A DNA stretch of 56,662 nt from an uncultured bacterium (lineage in GTDB: Bacteria; Verrucomicrobiota; Kiritimatiellia; RFP12; UBA1067). Location of the stretch: the NCBI GenBank assembly GCA_902799955.1, contig CADCCQ010000008.1, positions 1 to 56,662 of the forward strand, read 5' to 3'. This document shows, piece after piece, positions 8,452 to 17,561 of this stretch. Position 1 is the stretch's first letter; every line of letters begins with the position of its first letter. The position numbers and the translations under genes are program-made. A model generated the notes under the pieces. That model worked only from the letters and a program-made list of their open reading frames with translations. It was not told where the DNA came from and did no database searches.

Positions 8452-10164
8452 TCAGTTAAAAGCAACTGCGCAACCTACCAACAACGTCGATAACGCAATC
8501 AAAAGGGGAACAAGACATCCAGTCGAATCACTACCTGAATACACGTGTTCCCTGGAACCATCCGCCTTCTCATTATCTGAGACGTAATGTTCGGAAATAT
8601 TGTTCATGTAAGGAGCAAGGCCCCAGGCCGACATCGAGTCATAATCATCCGGTTTCTTACCCAATTTGAAACCCTGCTGCACAAGTTTTGCAATAGGCGG
8701 ATAATTTTTCACCTTCCCCCATGTCAAACTTGTGGCACACTCTGGGCAGCAAGGAACCTTGATCTGAATTGTTTCAAATCGTGTACACCCAAGATGCGGA
8801 CACTCCCTTTGCAGAATAATCTCTGGGGACTGATATCCGTAACCGCGTCCACCTCCAAACCGCAGCCTCAAGAACACCGACTGGGCAGACTGTATCTCCC
8901 AACGATCCGCATCTGCATACACATTACCATACATCGGAACAATAAATGTATGCCGAGAAGCCATTGGCTTCTTACAACACCAGCAAATACGGGAATCCTC
9001 GTCCTCTTTGAGGTTTTGCTGAACAACCTTGGTGTTTTCCTCAATAAGACGGGCCAAATCGTCCGTCTTATCCATTGTCTCTAGCTTCTTGAGAATCTTA
9101 GAGCAGCCCTTCCAATCTTTTGTTGCATTACCATAAATCACCTGATACCGATTACAAGCCGAAACAATATCTGCAAAAAGCTTTGTACGCAACCGTTGCC
9201 CATGCGCCAAAAGCGCATGAGCAACCCGACGGATTTCTTCCGTCTCATGCAATAACTCATCTACACATTCTTTTGCCGACTTTCCATCGTCCCGCGCCTT
9301 TTCATCGTAACGAGCAATCAGAAGTGCAACACGTCGCTCCATTGGTTCAAAGATCGTTTTAAACGACTCATCTACATTATCAAGACCTCTCATCGTCTTA
9401 ACCATGTAGTCTACGTGTCGCTTAGCTTCTTCAAACTTATTGATACGAGCATACGCAACTGCAAGTCCAGCATTAATATTATCGAATGCTATCGGGAATT
9501 CCTCTCGTATCTGTCGCGCCAATCCTATCGTCAATCGTGGATCGTCAACAATTTGAAGACGCACAACAAACTGATTCCAAAACTCGTCATTATCAACAAT
9601 TTCTTCCCAGTACGAGAAAGACTTCTCCCAATACTCACAAGTTTTCGACTTAAAATCAACCCATTCTTGATCTTCCAACAGAGACGAATTGCTTTTCATC
9701 TGATCCAACATCTGTTGCTCTGCATCAATCGCATAGAATTGATAAATAACAGCAAGATTATGTTGGGCTATTGACCGCCTCTTCCCCATGCAAAGTGCTT
9801 CATTCTCCCATGTTTGTATAACGCGGAGCCTATCCCCATTAATAATCTCATCAGCTGAAGTGTCTGTGTCGCTTATTGGCCAAACCCAAAAGAATTCCGA
9901 AAGTACCCTGAATTCAGGATCATCCAATCTCTCAAACGCAGAGTTCACCTCCTCTAACGATGGTATGCCTCGATGACCAAGCAGATGTCTAAACTCGTTT
10001 TTCCACGTTTCCCCACCTAATGTACTGGCTGCCTCAACATCTTCTCTACGCCTTCGGATCTTCTTTGGCGTAGCATTAATCGGCAATCCCAAAACATGGA
10101 AGATGTTATCGTTGTACACATTTTCCGTGCACATCTGCAACAACATTGATTTCTCATCTGCCAT
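8452..10164 (-). CDS. J-domain-like, zinc-ribbon, tail-anchored protein
   Basis: About 570 residues. ATG at 10164 chosen over the GTG at 10173 because AGGGAG lies 8-9 bases before it. The N-terminus (NIFHVLGLPINATPKKIRRR, then SAFERLDDPEFR and FFWVWP) resembles helices I and III of a J-domain, but the HPD loop motif is absent. The middle 300 residues are helical repeats of TPR character. Between about residues 395 and 480 are CWCC, CPHLGC and CCPEC, probably zinc ligands. The last 22 residues are hydrophobic (CLVPLLIALSTLLVGC), giving a C-terminal anchor. It starts 12 bases after the kinase gene. It is a likely partner of the operon's Hsp70. Confidence 0.7.
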   Translation of the reverse strand: MADEKSMLLQMCTENVYNDNIFHVLGLPINATPKKIRRRREDVEAASTLGGETWKNEFRHLLGHRGIPSLEEVNSAFERLDDPEFRVLSEFFWVWPISDTDTSADEIINGDRLRVIQTWENEALCMGKRRSIAQHNLAVIYQFYAIDAEQQMLDQMKSNSSLLEDQEWVDFKSKTCEYWEKSFSYWEEIVDNDEFWNQFVVRLQIVDDPRLTIGLARQIREEFPIAFDNINAGLAVAYARINKFEEAKRHVDYMVKTMRGLDNVDESFKTIFEPMERRVALLIARYDEKARDDGKSAKECVDELLHETEEIRRVAHALLAHGQRLRTKLFADIVSACNRYQVIYGNATKDWKGCSKILKKLETMDKTDDLARLIEENTKVVQQNLKEDEDSRICWCCKKPMASRHTFIVPMYGNVYADADRWEIQSAQSVFLRLRFGGGRGYGYQSPEIILQRECPHLGCTRFETIQIKVPCCPECATSLTWGKVKNYPPIAKLVQQGFKLGKKPDDYDSMSAWGLAPYMNNISEHYVSDNEKADGSREHVYSGSDSTGCLVPLLIALSTLLVGCAVAFN

Positions 10165-10176
10165 CTTCTTCACTCC

Positions 10177-11274
10177 CTACATCGCAATCCCCATGCGCCA
10201 CAGGCGAACCTGATCCGCGTATTTGGACCGGAGAGACGGACACTGGTTAAACGCCTCCTCCATCTTGTCGGCTGCGCTACCGAGCTGTCCTTCGCGGGCC
10301 AACCTACGCGCGTCCTTGGCCATCTCGCGTCCTTTCGCCTCATCCATCACGGAACCTTCACCAAGAATGCTCTTCATCGTCAAGGAACTCTGTGATTCCT
10401 TAACCGCCGTCTTGCCGCCCGGCTTCCACGATTCCAGCACATCCAAGAGTTCCATCGCACTTTGATATCGCTTCGCGGGATCGAAATCAATGCACTTCAT
10501 CACGATGCGATCAAGCTTCTGGTTAACGCCAACATTCCAGTCACTCGGCTTGTCAGGGACTTTCCACTTCTTAACGTCCTGCCCCCAACCGAGGTCGGCA
10601 TCCACATGGAATGGCAACTCATCCGTCAGAAGCAGATACAACGTCACGCCCAATGCGAAAATGTCCCCCGCTGCCGAATCGCTATGCCGTTTACCGGAGA
10701 ACGCCTCAGGCGGCTTGAACGACAGAGTACCGGCTGCTGTCGCAAGAAGAGTCAGCGGATTCACCTCCTTTGCGAGACCAAAGTCGCTCAAGCGCGCACG
10801 CAATCCATCAGCCTCATAGCCGACAAGAATGTTCTGCGGCTTGATGTCCCGGTGGATGATTGGGGGATTCGCATTGTGTGCAACGCTCAATCCTCGGCAA
10901 ACCTGCTTCATCAAGTCCACGCAGGTCTCGACGGGAATGCGCTTCGTGCCATACGACCGCCAGAACTTGTCGAGCGTTCCGCCGGGAACGTACTCCATCG
11001 TAAAGAAACCACAAGTGCCCTGTTTTGTCTTGACCGTATTGGCATCAAAGACGCGAACGATATTCGGATGCCCGATCTTTGACAGGAGAATCGCCTCGCC
11101 CAGCATCTTCACGACCTCGTCAGCGTCGGTAGATGTCTGCTTGAATACCTTCATCGCCTGTCGCCCAAGAAATCTGTGGTTAACGCGATACACCTCGGCG
11201 AACGCTCCCTCGCCTAGGAAGCGTTCCACCTCGTAGGTGTCGCGGACTTTTGTTCCCTCTGCCAGCAGTTGCAT
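10177..11274 (-). CDS. Cytoplasmic Ser/Thr protein kinase (PknB/Hanks type)
   Basis: 365 residues; first gene of the operon. All kinase landmarks are present: glycine loop GEGAFAEV (21-28), ATP-anchoring Lys42, Glu60, catalytic HRDIKPQN (141-148), DFG (164-166) and PPEA (188-191) in place of the APE motif. There is no membrane segment and no PASTA repeat, unlike PknB; the C-terminal 80 residues are helical, with a TPR-like pair (AREGQLGSAADKMEEAF). It probably phosphorylates operon partners or a cellular target. The start follows a leader of about 30 bases from the promoter at 11310-11338. Confidence 0.93.
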   Translation of the reverse strand: MQLLAEGTKVRDTYEVERFLGEGAFAEVYRVNHRFLGRQAMKVFKQTSTDADEVVKMLGEAILLSKIGHPNIVRVFDANTVKTKQGTCGFFTMEYVPGGTLDKFWRSYGTKRIPVETCVDLMKQVCRGLSVAHNANPPIIHRDIKPQNILVGYEADGLRARLSDFGLAKEVNPLTLLATAAGTLSFKPPEAFSGKRHSDSAAGDIFALGVTLYLLLTDELPFHVDADLGWGQDVKKWKVPDKPSDWNVGVNQKLDRIVMKCIDFDPAKRYQSAMELLDVLESWKPGGKTAVKESQSSLTMKSILGEGSVMDEAKGREMAKDARRLAREGQLGSAADKMEEAFNQCPSLRSKYADQVRLWRMGIAM

Positions 11275-11309
11275 GTTGTTCTTCTGTTTGACATCTCGGA
11301 TACAAAGAC

Positions 11310-11338
11310 ATTATAACATATATCCACCTGCCTATCAA
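11310..11338 (-). promoter_or_regulatory. Consensus promoter of the kinase-Hsp70 operon
   Basis: On the minus strand, TTGATA (11333-11338), 17-base spacer, TATAAT (11310-11315) with TG one base upstream of the -10. No other strong promoter was seen within the operon, so this one probably drives all genes down to 1635. Confidence 0.8.
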
Positions 11339-11403
11339 CGATGAAGTCCTGAGTTTTTCAGGAAGCGGGATGAGGGATTTGGGGGAGATGGCGAAATCGG
11401 GCA

Positions 11404-11432
11404 TTGACTACCAGGGCGCGTTGTGCTATTCT
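11404..11432 (+). promoter_or_regulatory. Promoter giving a leaderless mRNA for the BASS transporter
   Basis: TTGACT (11404-11409), exactly 17 bases, TATTCT (11427-11432). Only 7 bases separate the -10 box from the ATG at 11440, so transcription would begin at or within a base of the start codon. Confidence 0.75.
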
Positions 11433-11439
11433 AACGGAC

Positions 11440-12411
11440 ATGGGAAAATTCAACATATCGCGCGTGGCGAAGGACCACGGGTTCGGGCTGGCGGTGCTGG
11501 GCTGCGCCGCGGTGGCCTTTGCATTCCCCCAGGCGTTCATTTCCTGGGGTGGCGTAAAGCTCGTCTCGCTCGTCGTCCCGGCCATACAGCTGATCATGTT
11601 CGGCATGGGCACTACGCTCTCCGCCAACGACTTCCTGTCCGTTGCGAAGTCGCCATGGGCGGTCGTGCTCGGCGTGGCGCTCCAGTTCGTCGTAATGCCG
11701 CTCATCGGGCTGTCGCTGGTGGGGATATTCGGCTTCACGGGGGAGCTGGCGGCCGGCTTCATACTCGTCGGGGCCGTGGCCGGGGGAACGGCGTCGAACG
11801 TCGTCGCCTACCTCGCAGGCGCGAACGTCGCGCTTTCCGTGACGATGACGTGCTGTTCCACCCTGATCTCCCCATTCGCGACGCCGCTGCTGATGAAACT
11901 CCTTGCGGGGAGGTTCATGGACATCTCCGCCAAGAAGATGATGATCGACTGCCTGAAGATCGTGCTGGTCCCCGTCCTCGCAGGCGGGGTCGTCCGCTAC
12001 GCATTCCGCCGGACATTCGAGGAGAAGAAGGCGCTCTGCGGGCGCGTCCTCTCCCTCGTGTCAATGGCGGGGATATGCTTCACCATCCTGGTGCTGACCG
12101 CCGATGGTCACGCCACGCTCCGCGACGTCGGCGCACTGATCGTGGCGGCGGCAGTGCTGCACAACATCCTCGGCTACGCCGGCGGCTACTGGGCGGCCAG
12201 GCTGCTCGGGCGCGTCCTGCGGCTCGACGAGAGGGACGCGCGGACGGTCGCGATAGAGGTCGGGATGCAGAACAGCGGCATGGCCGCGGCGCTTTCGAAG
12301 TCCGCGCTGGGCAGCACGACTGCCGCGCTTCCCGCCACCGTGTTCTCGATCTGGATGGACTTCTCCGGCTCGGTCCTCGCCAACTACTGGCGCAAGAAGA
12401 AGGCGAACTGA
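11440..12411 (+). CDS. BASS-family (bile acid:Na+ symporter) membrane transporter
   Basis: About 323 residues with some nine or ten hydrophobic segments. Hallmarks of the bile acid:sodium symporter superfamily include GMGTTLSANDF near the N-terminus, GAVAGGTASNVVAYLAGANVALSV in the first crossover region and IEVGMQNSGMAAAL in the second; the conserved Gly/Asn/Ser residues of these re-entrant helices bind Na+ in the family. The substrate is uncertain: bacterial members move bile acids, pantothenate or 2-keto acids. The start at 11440 is preferred over an in-frame ATG at 11404 because the latter lies within the -35 box. It converges with the MFS gene, 6 bases between the stops. Confidence 0.88.
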   Translation: MGKFNISRVAKDHGFGLAVLGCAAVAFAFPQAFISWGGVKLVSLVVPAIQLIMFGMGTTLSANDFLSVAKSPWAVVLGVALQFVVMPLIGLSLVGIFGFTGELAAGFILVGAVAGGTASNVVAYLAGANVALSVTMTCCSTLISPFATPLLMKLLAGRFMDISAKKMMIDCLKIVLVPVLAGGVVRYAFRRTFEEKKALCGRVLSLVSMAGICFTILVLTADGHATLRDVGALIVAAAVLHNILGYAGGYWAARLLGRVLRLDERDARTVAIEVGMQNSGMAAALSKSALGSTTAALPATVFSIWMDFSGSVLANYWRKKKAN

Positions 12412-12417
12412 GGCTCG

Positions 12418-13596
12418 TCAGGCCTTCGCGGCCCGGCGCATTCCCGTCGCCAGGCCGAACGCCGCCGCCACGAGCGCGACCGACCCCGAGACGACGTACG
12501 CAAGCGTCCAGGGCGTCGGGGTCGCGGTGCCGAGGATCGTGTCGAATATGACGTTCGACGCGAACACGCCCACGCCGGCGGTGAGGAGGTTGACCAGCCC
12601 CTGCGCCTGGTTGCGGAGCTCTGGCGGGGCGACTTCGTCCACGAACATCTGGCTGCCTACGACGAGCAGCCCGAAGATGAGCCCGTGGATGAGAATCGCG
12701 CTGAAGTTGAACGCGGAGAGCCCGAAGGCGGACGACAGCGCAAACGACGCGTTCCTGAAGACGAGCGCGAGGAGCGCGAGGACGATTCCGCCGCGGTACC
12801 CGACCTTGCGGAAGATCAGCGGCACGAGCAGCATGAATCCGATCTCGCCCGCCTGGCCGAGGTTCATCGTCAGCGTCAGGTACTGGAAGCCGGAGTCCTT
12901 CAGATACGCCGCGCAGTAGGTGTTGTACCACTGGAACGGGATCATCGCGAGGAGAAGGAGAATCGCGAACGAGCGGAAGCGGGCGTCCTTGAAGAGGACG
13001 AGCGCCCGGAGCCCAAGCGCGTCGCAGACGGAGACCCTCTCGCCCTTCGCGCGCGGAGCGGTCCGCGGCAGGACGAGCGTGAAGAGGCCTGCGAAGGCGG
13101 TGGTGGCCGCGCCCGCGGCGAATATCCAGCGCGACGAGTCGAAGCCCTTGAAGCCGAACGCCGCCGCGACGAGCGAGAACACGCACGCCGACACCCAGCC
13201 AATCGTCCCGAAAACCCTGATGCGCGGATAGTCGTCCTTCTCCGAATGCGCCATCGCGATCGTCGCTGTGAGCGACCATGTAGGCATGTAGAAGAGCATC
13301 ACGGAGAGGAGCACGACGAATAGCAGAGCCGGCGAGGTGACGAAGAACGCACCCGCGAGGAGCGCGGCGGACGCGAAGTAGCAGATGGCAAGCACCTTCT
13401 CCGCGTTGAGGTACCTATCCGCGAACATCCCGACGAGCGGCGACGAGAACGTGCCTATGCCCATGATAAGGCCGCACCAGAGCGTCCACGCCTCGCCACC
13501 GGGCAGCGCCTTGACGTACGGGAGCATCGGGACGAACCACACGGGCATCGCCATGTACTCCAGAAACATCATCGCCGACAGAACAATCTTCTTCAT
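12418..13596 (-). CDS. MFS permease, nucleoside:H+ symporter-like
   Basis: 392 residues with twelve predicted membrane helices. The N-terminus (MFLEYMAMPVWFVPMLPYV) and GMFADRYLNAEKVL after helix 2 match the nucleoside/proton symporter branch of the major facilitator superfamily, which PVC and Bacteroidota genomes often place beside glycan-degrading genes, where members may transport sugars instead. It is the last gene of a three-gene minus-strand operon after the GH36-like and alpha/alpha-barrel genes (47 bases from the latter). AGGAGAGG precedes the ATG. It probably imports the sugar released by those enzymes; the substrate is inferred. Confidence 0.82.
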   Translation of the reverse strand: MKKIVLSAMMFLEYMAMPVWFVPMLPYVKALPGGEAWTLWCGLIMGIGTFSSPLVGMFADRYLNAEKVLAICYFASAALLAGAFFVTSPALLFVVLLSVMLFYMPTWSLTATIAMAHSEKDDYPRIRVFGTIGWVSACVFSLVAAAFGFKGFDSSRWIFAAGAATTAFAGLFTLVLPRTAPRAKGERVSVCDALGLRALVLFKDARFRSFAILLLLAMIPFQWYNTYCAAYLKDSGFQYLTLTMNLGQAGEIGFMLLVPLIFRKVGYRGGIVLALLALVFRNASFALSSAFGLSAFNFSAILIHGLIFGLLVVGSQMFVDEVAPPELRNQAQGLVNLLTAGVGVFASNVIFDTILGTATPTPWTLAYVVSGSVALVAAAFGLATGMRRAAKA

Positions 13597-13643
13597 GCCT
13601 CTCCTCCCATTCCTCTGCTTGCGTTGTCATCCGACGCGCTTTG

Positions 13644-15635
13644 TCACTCGGCATTCATCACCTTGAAGTCCGCCGCGGCATTCAGGAAGTGCGCCGTGAG
13701 CCAGAAGACCGTCCAGCGCTCGGCATATCCGCCGCGAAGCCTGTACACGTCGCTCATGTCGCCGCGCTGCCCGAAGTTCGTGTGCTGTATCTGCTCGCCG
13801 AGCGAGCCGGAGGCGTCGGTCAGCTGGAAGCACGAGCGGTACATGACGTCGGCAAGCCTGGTCAGGCGCTCGTCCTTGAGGTACTTCCCCATCCACCAGA
13901 TGTCAGGGGTCGTCACGACGCCGAACGCGTCGAGATGCTGGTTCTGCGCGGAGACGACAGTCCAGCCGGTCGACTTGAAGGCATGGTCGCTGAGGCGGCC
14001 TGGGGGATAGGTCGCGTCCCAGACCATCGTATAGGTGAGCATCATGTTCATAGAATGGCGCGCAAGGCGGGAGTACCTGCGCTCTGCCGCCGCATCCTTC
14101 GCGGCGATTGCATTGCGGAGGAGCGCGGCGTAGCCCTGGAACGCCGCGTATGCGCCCTCCTTGTCCTCGCAGCGCGCGTCGAGCGTGCCGCCCCAGTAGA
14201 CGGCGTCGTAGCCGAAGTAGCGCCGCTCGAACACGGCGGCGAGCTTCTTCGCGGCGGCGAGGTGGTCCTTCTTGCCGAATATCTCGGAGCCGGCGACGAG
14301 CGGGGCGACGAGGAAGCCGGCGTTCGTGGACTTCGGCTCCTGCCAGCCGGGCTTGAGGATGGACGCCGCGATTGCGTCGAGCGACTTCTCCGCGAATGCG
14401 CGCCACTTCGCCGGGTCGAGCCGTCCGCCGCCGGACCTCTCCGCGAAGCGGATCGCCTTGACGACGCAGTTGAGGGCCTGTCCGCACGACACGGGGTCGC
14501 CGCCGGACGTCTTGCCGTTGTCGAGGTTGTACCGCACGCAGAAGAGCCCGTCCGCCGGGCGTATCGTCGCGCCGAACGTGTCGCTTATGAAGTCGAGGGA
14601 GCGCTGCGCCTTCACCCAGTCGCCCTTGTCGACGTCAAGGACAGGCAGCGCGTAGCCGCACGTCGCCGCGCAGCCGCACCAGCCGAGGACGATCTCGCGG
14701 CGCCTGTACGCGCGCTCGTAGACGTCGGTCATCCCGTCCCCGCAGTCGTACATGTTGAAGCCGCAGGCCGCGCGGGACGAGCCGTCCGCCGCGGCCGGCA
14801 CGTCCATCCAGCGCGTCATCGCATAGTCGCGCTTCACGCGGTAGATGCGCTCCATGGGCTCGTAGCAGTCGGCGCGGTACGGCTTGAAGAGGTCGAGGGA
14901 GACGTCCATCGCCTGCTCGAACCCGAATGCGTCCTTCGTCGCCTTGCCCGTCTGGATCCAGAACGTCTTCTCGACGACCTGCCCCGGACGCAGGGTGACG
15001 TACGTCTCGTCGTAGACCTTCGCCTTGCCCTGCCGCGCCTTCGCCACGGAGCGGCGGCGGTTGTAGCCGATGGGGCCGGAGAGCATCACGATGTCCGCGC
15101 CGCCGTCGCGCGCCTCTACGCCCGCGCTCCACCAGAGGTCCTCGCGCACGGCGCCGCGGATGGGCGAAGGCAGCGTGTGTATCGCCACGAACTCGCCGCT
15201 CTGCGCGTCCTCCAGGAGGACGAACGGCATCGGGAGGCGGTGCTCCTCGAAGATGGCGAACTCGCCCTTCTCTCCGGCGTAGACCGGGACGCGTCCGTCG
15301 GTGCGGCCCTTGTTGGACGGGTTCCCGTACATGAGGATTCCCGGCATGAACGGCTTCAGCGCCTTCGCGTCGCCGTCGACGCGGTACCTGACGGAGAGCG
15401 TCGCCTTCTCAAGCGGCTCCTTGCCGGTCCACGTCCAGCGGCGCACGACCTTCACTAGGCCGTCGCGGACCTTCGCGGACGTGTCGCGGACCTCCAGCCC
15501 CGGCACGTCGCCCTTCCATTCGGCGACCCAGCCATTCTTCCAGCCAAGCCCGGTTTCCGCCGGCACGAGCCCCGCCGCGATCGGCGGCGCGGCCAGCAGG
15601 AGCGCAGAACACAGGGAAAGCGACAGCCTTTTCAT
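13644..15635 (-). CDS. Secreted alpha/alpha-toroid protein, probable glycan-active enzyme
   Basis: About 663 residues from the ATG at 15635, chosen because GGAGAGG lies just upstream and it starts a clean signal peptide (MKRLSLSLCSALLLAAPPIAAG). The N-terminal 250 residues look like a beta-sandwich; the C-terminal part is rich in paired helices with conserved aromatic and Asp/Gly positions (GWCGCAATCGYALPVLDVDKGDW; DIWWMGKYL), as in six-hairpin glycosidases and lyases. I do not recognise the family, and no catalytic pair can be named. It lies between a GH36-like lipoprotein gene (36 bases) and the MFS permease (47 bases). Confidence 0.6.
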   Translation of the reverse strand: MKRLSLSLCSALLLAAPPIAAGLVPAETGLGWKNGWVAEWKGDVPGLEVRDTSAKVRDGLVKVVRRWTWTGKEPLEKATLSVRYRVDGDAKALKPFMPGILMYGNPSNKGRTDGRVPVYAGEKGEFAIFEEHRLPMPFVLLEDAQSGEFVAIHTLPSPIRGAVREDLWWSAGVEARDGGADIVMLSGPIGYNRRRSVAKARQGKAKVYDETYVTLRPGQVVEKTFWIQTGKATKDAFGFEQAMDVSLDLFKPYRADCYEPMERIYRVKRDYAMTRWMDVPAAADGSSRAACGFNMYDCGDGMTDVYERAYRRREIVLGWCGCAATCGYALPVLDVDKGDWVKAQRSLDFISDTFGATIRPADGLFCVRYNLDNGKTSGGDPVSCGQALNCVVKAIRFAERSGGGRLDPAKWRAFAEKSLDAIAASILKPGWQEPKSTNAGFLVAPLVAGSEIFGKKDHLAAAKKLAAVFERRYFGYDAVYWGGTLDARCEDKEGAYAAFQGYAALLRNAIAAKDAAAERRYSRLARHSMNMMLTYTMVWDATYPPGRLSDHAFKSTGWTVVSAQNQHLDAFGVVTTPDIWWMGKYLKDERLTRLADVMYRSCFQLTDASGSLGEQIQHTNFGQRGDMSDVYRLRGGYAERWTVFWLTAHFLNAAADFKVMNAE

Positions 15636-15671
15636 CTTCACCTCTCCATTCTCCGTTTCATTCGTCATTCT

Positions 15672-17561
15672 TCATTCGTCACTCTTCACTATCTTAACGT
15701 ATCCCGACGGCGGAACGGACACCCTGTGGCATCCGGCTTCATACGGAAGGCCCATGCCGTTCACGCCGTAGGTGTCATACGGAACGATCTTGGCCTTTGC
15801 GGGAATCTCGACGACGAGCGAATCAGCATCGGTTGCGTTGAGGATGTAGACCGGCTTGTCGAGCGCGCCGGTGGAGACCGCGACATTCTCGGCATACACG
15901 CCGAAGATGCGCTCCTTGTCGCTCTCGCCCTCGATGAGCGGATACGCGAGCTCGGGGTGGTACGGCTTGAACCTGCCGCGCTGAAGCGCGTCGACGTGCT
16001 TCGCGCCGAAGCGGCTCCAGTGCGCGATCATGTCGACGTGGCTCTTGTCGAGCCCTGAGAACTTCATTGAGTACTGGACCGTCGAAAACATGACGTTCAG
16101 CACGTTCTTCGCCGCGGCCTCGGGCGTGTCGGTGGGGTGCCATTCGAGCATGTCTGCGTGGACGGCGGTCTTGCCGGAGGTGAGGCGCAGGTTCACGATG
16201 CCGCGCCTGTTGCGCTGCATGTCGGCGGGACAGTCGGCAACGCGCAGCATGTTGGCCGCGGTGCGGATCGACGGGCCGATGTACGCCTGCCGGAACTCGA
16301 TGAGGACATCCGGCTTGATCGCAGAGAGGCGCCTATAGGTGTCGGAGATGAGGCGCTCGGTCGCCACGGTGACGCTCTTGATGTCGCGTCCCTTGAAGCC
16401 GTCTTTCAGCGCCGGGTCACCGCCCTGCACGTGTATGCTGTCGATGAAGTCGAGCTTCACTCCGTCGATGTCCCATTCGCGCAGGGCGCGCTCGAACGTC
16501 GATATAAGGTATTCGCGCACCTCCGGGAAGCGCGGGTCGATGCAGCTCGCCCCGATGCGGTCCTGGTGGTAGAGGTACTTGCCCTTGAACCGGGCGTGCG
16601 CCTCGCTCTTGTCGCCTATCCAGGCGACGGCGTACCAGAGCATGTACTTCATGCCCATCTTGTGCACCCTCGCGACATGCGCCTTGATGTCGGGGAACCG
16701 GTTCTTGCTCTCCTTCCAGTCGCCGCAGAACGCATAGCCCCTGCTGGTGTCGTCCGTCTGCCATCCGTCGTCGACGATGATCGTCCCCATGCCCATCTTG
16801 GAGGCGATGGCGCATTCGCGCTCTATCTCGTCCTGGTGGACATCCTGGTGGAAGTTGTACCAAGAGGAGTAGAGCGGCGCGAACGCGGCGTCGGGCACGT
16901 TTGCAGGCTTCCTGCCGGACGCCTCCGTCATCCAGTCCGCAGCCTCGCGCACCGCGTCGCTCCAGAACACGTCGCGCGGGTCGATGCGCAGCTTGGCGAC
17001 GACGTGGCCGCGCCTGGCGACCTTGGTGTCGTAGAAGTGGAAGGCGAAGTAGAGCCGGTTGTCCTCCTCGCGGATCCCGGCCTTCATCGCGAGCGGCTCC
17101 GCCGTCTCCGACGCGGCGAAGGTCACGCGGTTGCGTCCGCCGGAGCTGTAGCACGCGTAGAGCGGAAGCCACTTGCGGAAATCCGTCTCGCCCGCGCCAG
17201 GCAGGACCTTCGGATTCCAGTACATGCCGAAGCCGGAGCACTCGGACCACGGACGCCACGCGGCGACGGTGTCTCGCTTCGCGAAGTTGAATGAGAGGTT
17301 GAACGGCGCGGGGAACTCCTCGCCCTCCTTCCGCGTCATCTCGACGACCGCGTACTCGACGCCATCTGCGCCAGCCTCGCGGCGGAAATCGATGTCCCAG
17401 CCATTCCTCTGGCGGCACATGAGCTTTATGTCGCCGACGGAGAACCCGCCTAGCACGATGTCCGGCGCCTCCTCGCTGGCTGCACAAGCCGCCAGCGCGA
17501 ACGCAACCCCGAACGCGCAAAGCGTCGCTCCCCGAAACCAGCTTCCTTTCTCTCTTTTCAT
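15672..17561 (-). CDS. GH36-like alpha-galactosidase lipoprotein
   Basis: About 629 residues. Start at 17561 is chosen because GAGGAG is 6 bases before it; the ATG at 17567 is too close. The signal ends in a lipobox (ALAAC, Cys26), so the enzyme is probably anchored in a membrane. The catalytic TIM barrel of clan GH-D is clear: DDGWQTDD, GMKYMLWYAVAW, and DGVKLDFIDS, in which the Asp of KLDF is the expected nucleophile. GH36/GH27 enzymes mostly release alpha-galactosyl or related residues. The C-terminal beta domain ends with PPSGYVKIV. First gene of the operon with the toroid protein and MFS permease. Confidence 0.82.
   Translation of the reverse strand: MKREKGSWFRGATLCAFGVAFALAACAASEEAPDIVLGGFSVGDIKLMCRQRNGWDIDFRREAGADGVEYAVVEMTRKEGEEFPAPFNLSFNFAKRDTVAAWRPWSECSGFGMYWNPKVLPGAGETDFRKWLPLYACYSSGGRNRVTFAASETAEPLAMKAGIREEDNRLYFAFHFYDTKVARRGHVVAKLRIDPRDVFWSDAVREAADWMTEASGRKPANVPDAAFAPLYSSWYNFHQDVHQDEIERECAIASKMGMGTIIVDDGWQTDDTSRGYAFCGDWKESKNRFPDIKAHVARVHKMGMKYMLWYAVAWIGDKSEAHARFKGKYLYHQDRIGASCIDPRFPEVREYLISTFERALREWDIDGVKLDFIDSIHVQGGDPALKDGFKGRDIKSVTVATERLISDTYRRLSAIKPDVLIEFRQAYIGPSIRTAANMLRVADCPADMQRNRRGIVNLRLTSGKTAVHADMLEWHPTDTPEAAAKNVLNVMFSTVQYSMKFSGLDKSHVDMIAHWSRFGAKHVDALQRGRFKPYHPELAYPLIEGESDKERIFGVYAENVAVSTGALDKPVYILNATDADSLVVEIPAKAKIVPYDTYGVNGMGLPYEAGCHRVSVPPSGYVKIVKSDE

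Noticed and set aside
11404..11439. Start of the BASS transporter at ATG 11404
   Set aside because: It would lie within the -35 element and add a 12-residue polar extension before the first helix; the ATG at 11440 fits the promoter.
13641..15458. 605-codon plus-strand open frame opposite the toroid protein
   Set aside because: Low-complexity Arg/Leu/Val/Glu translation and no start signals; the minus-strand gene has a signal peptide and ribosome-binding site.
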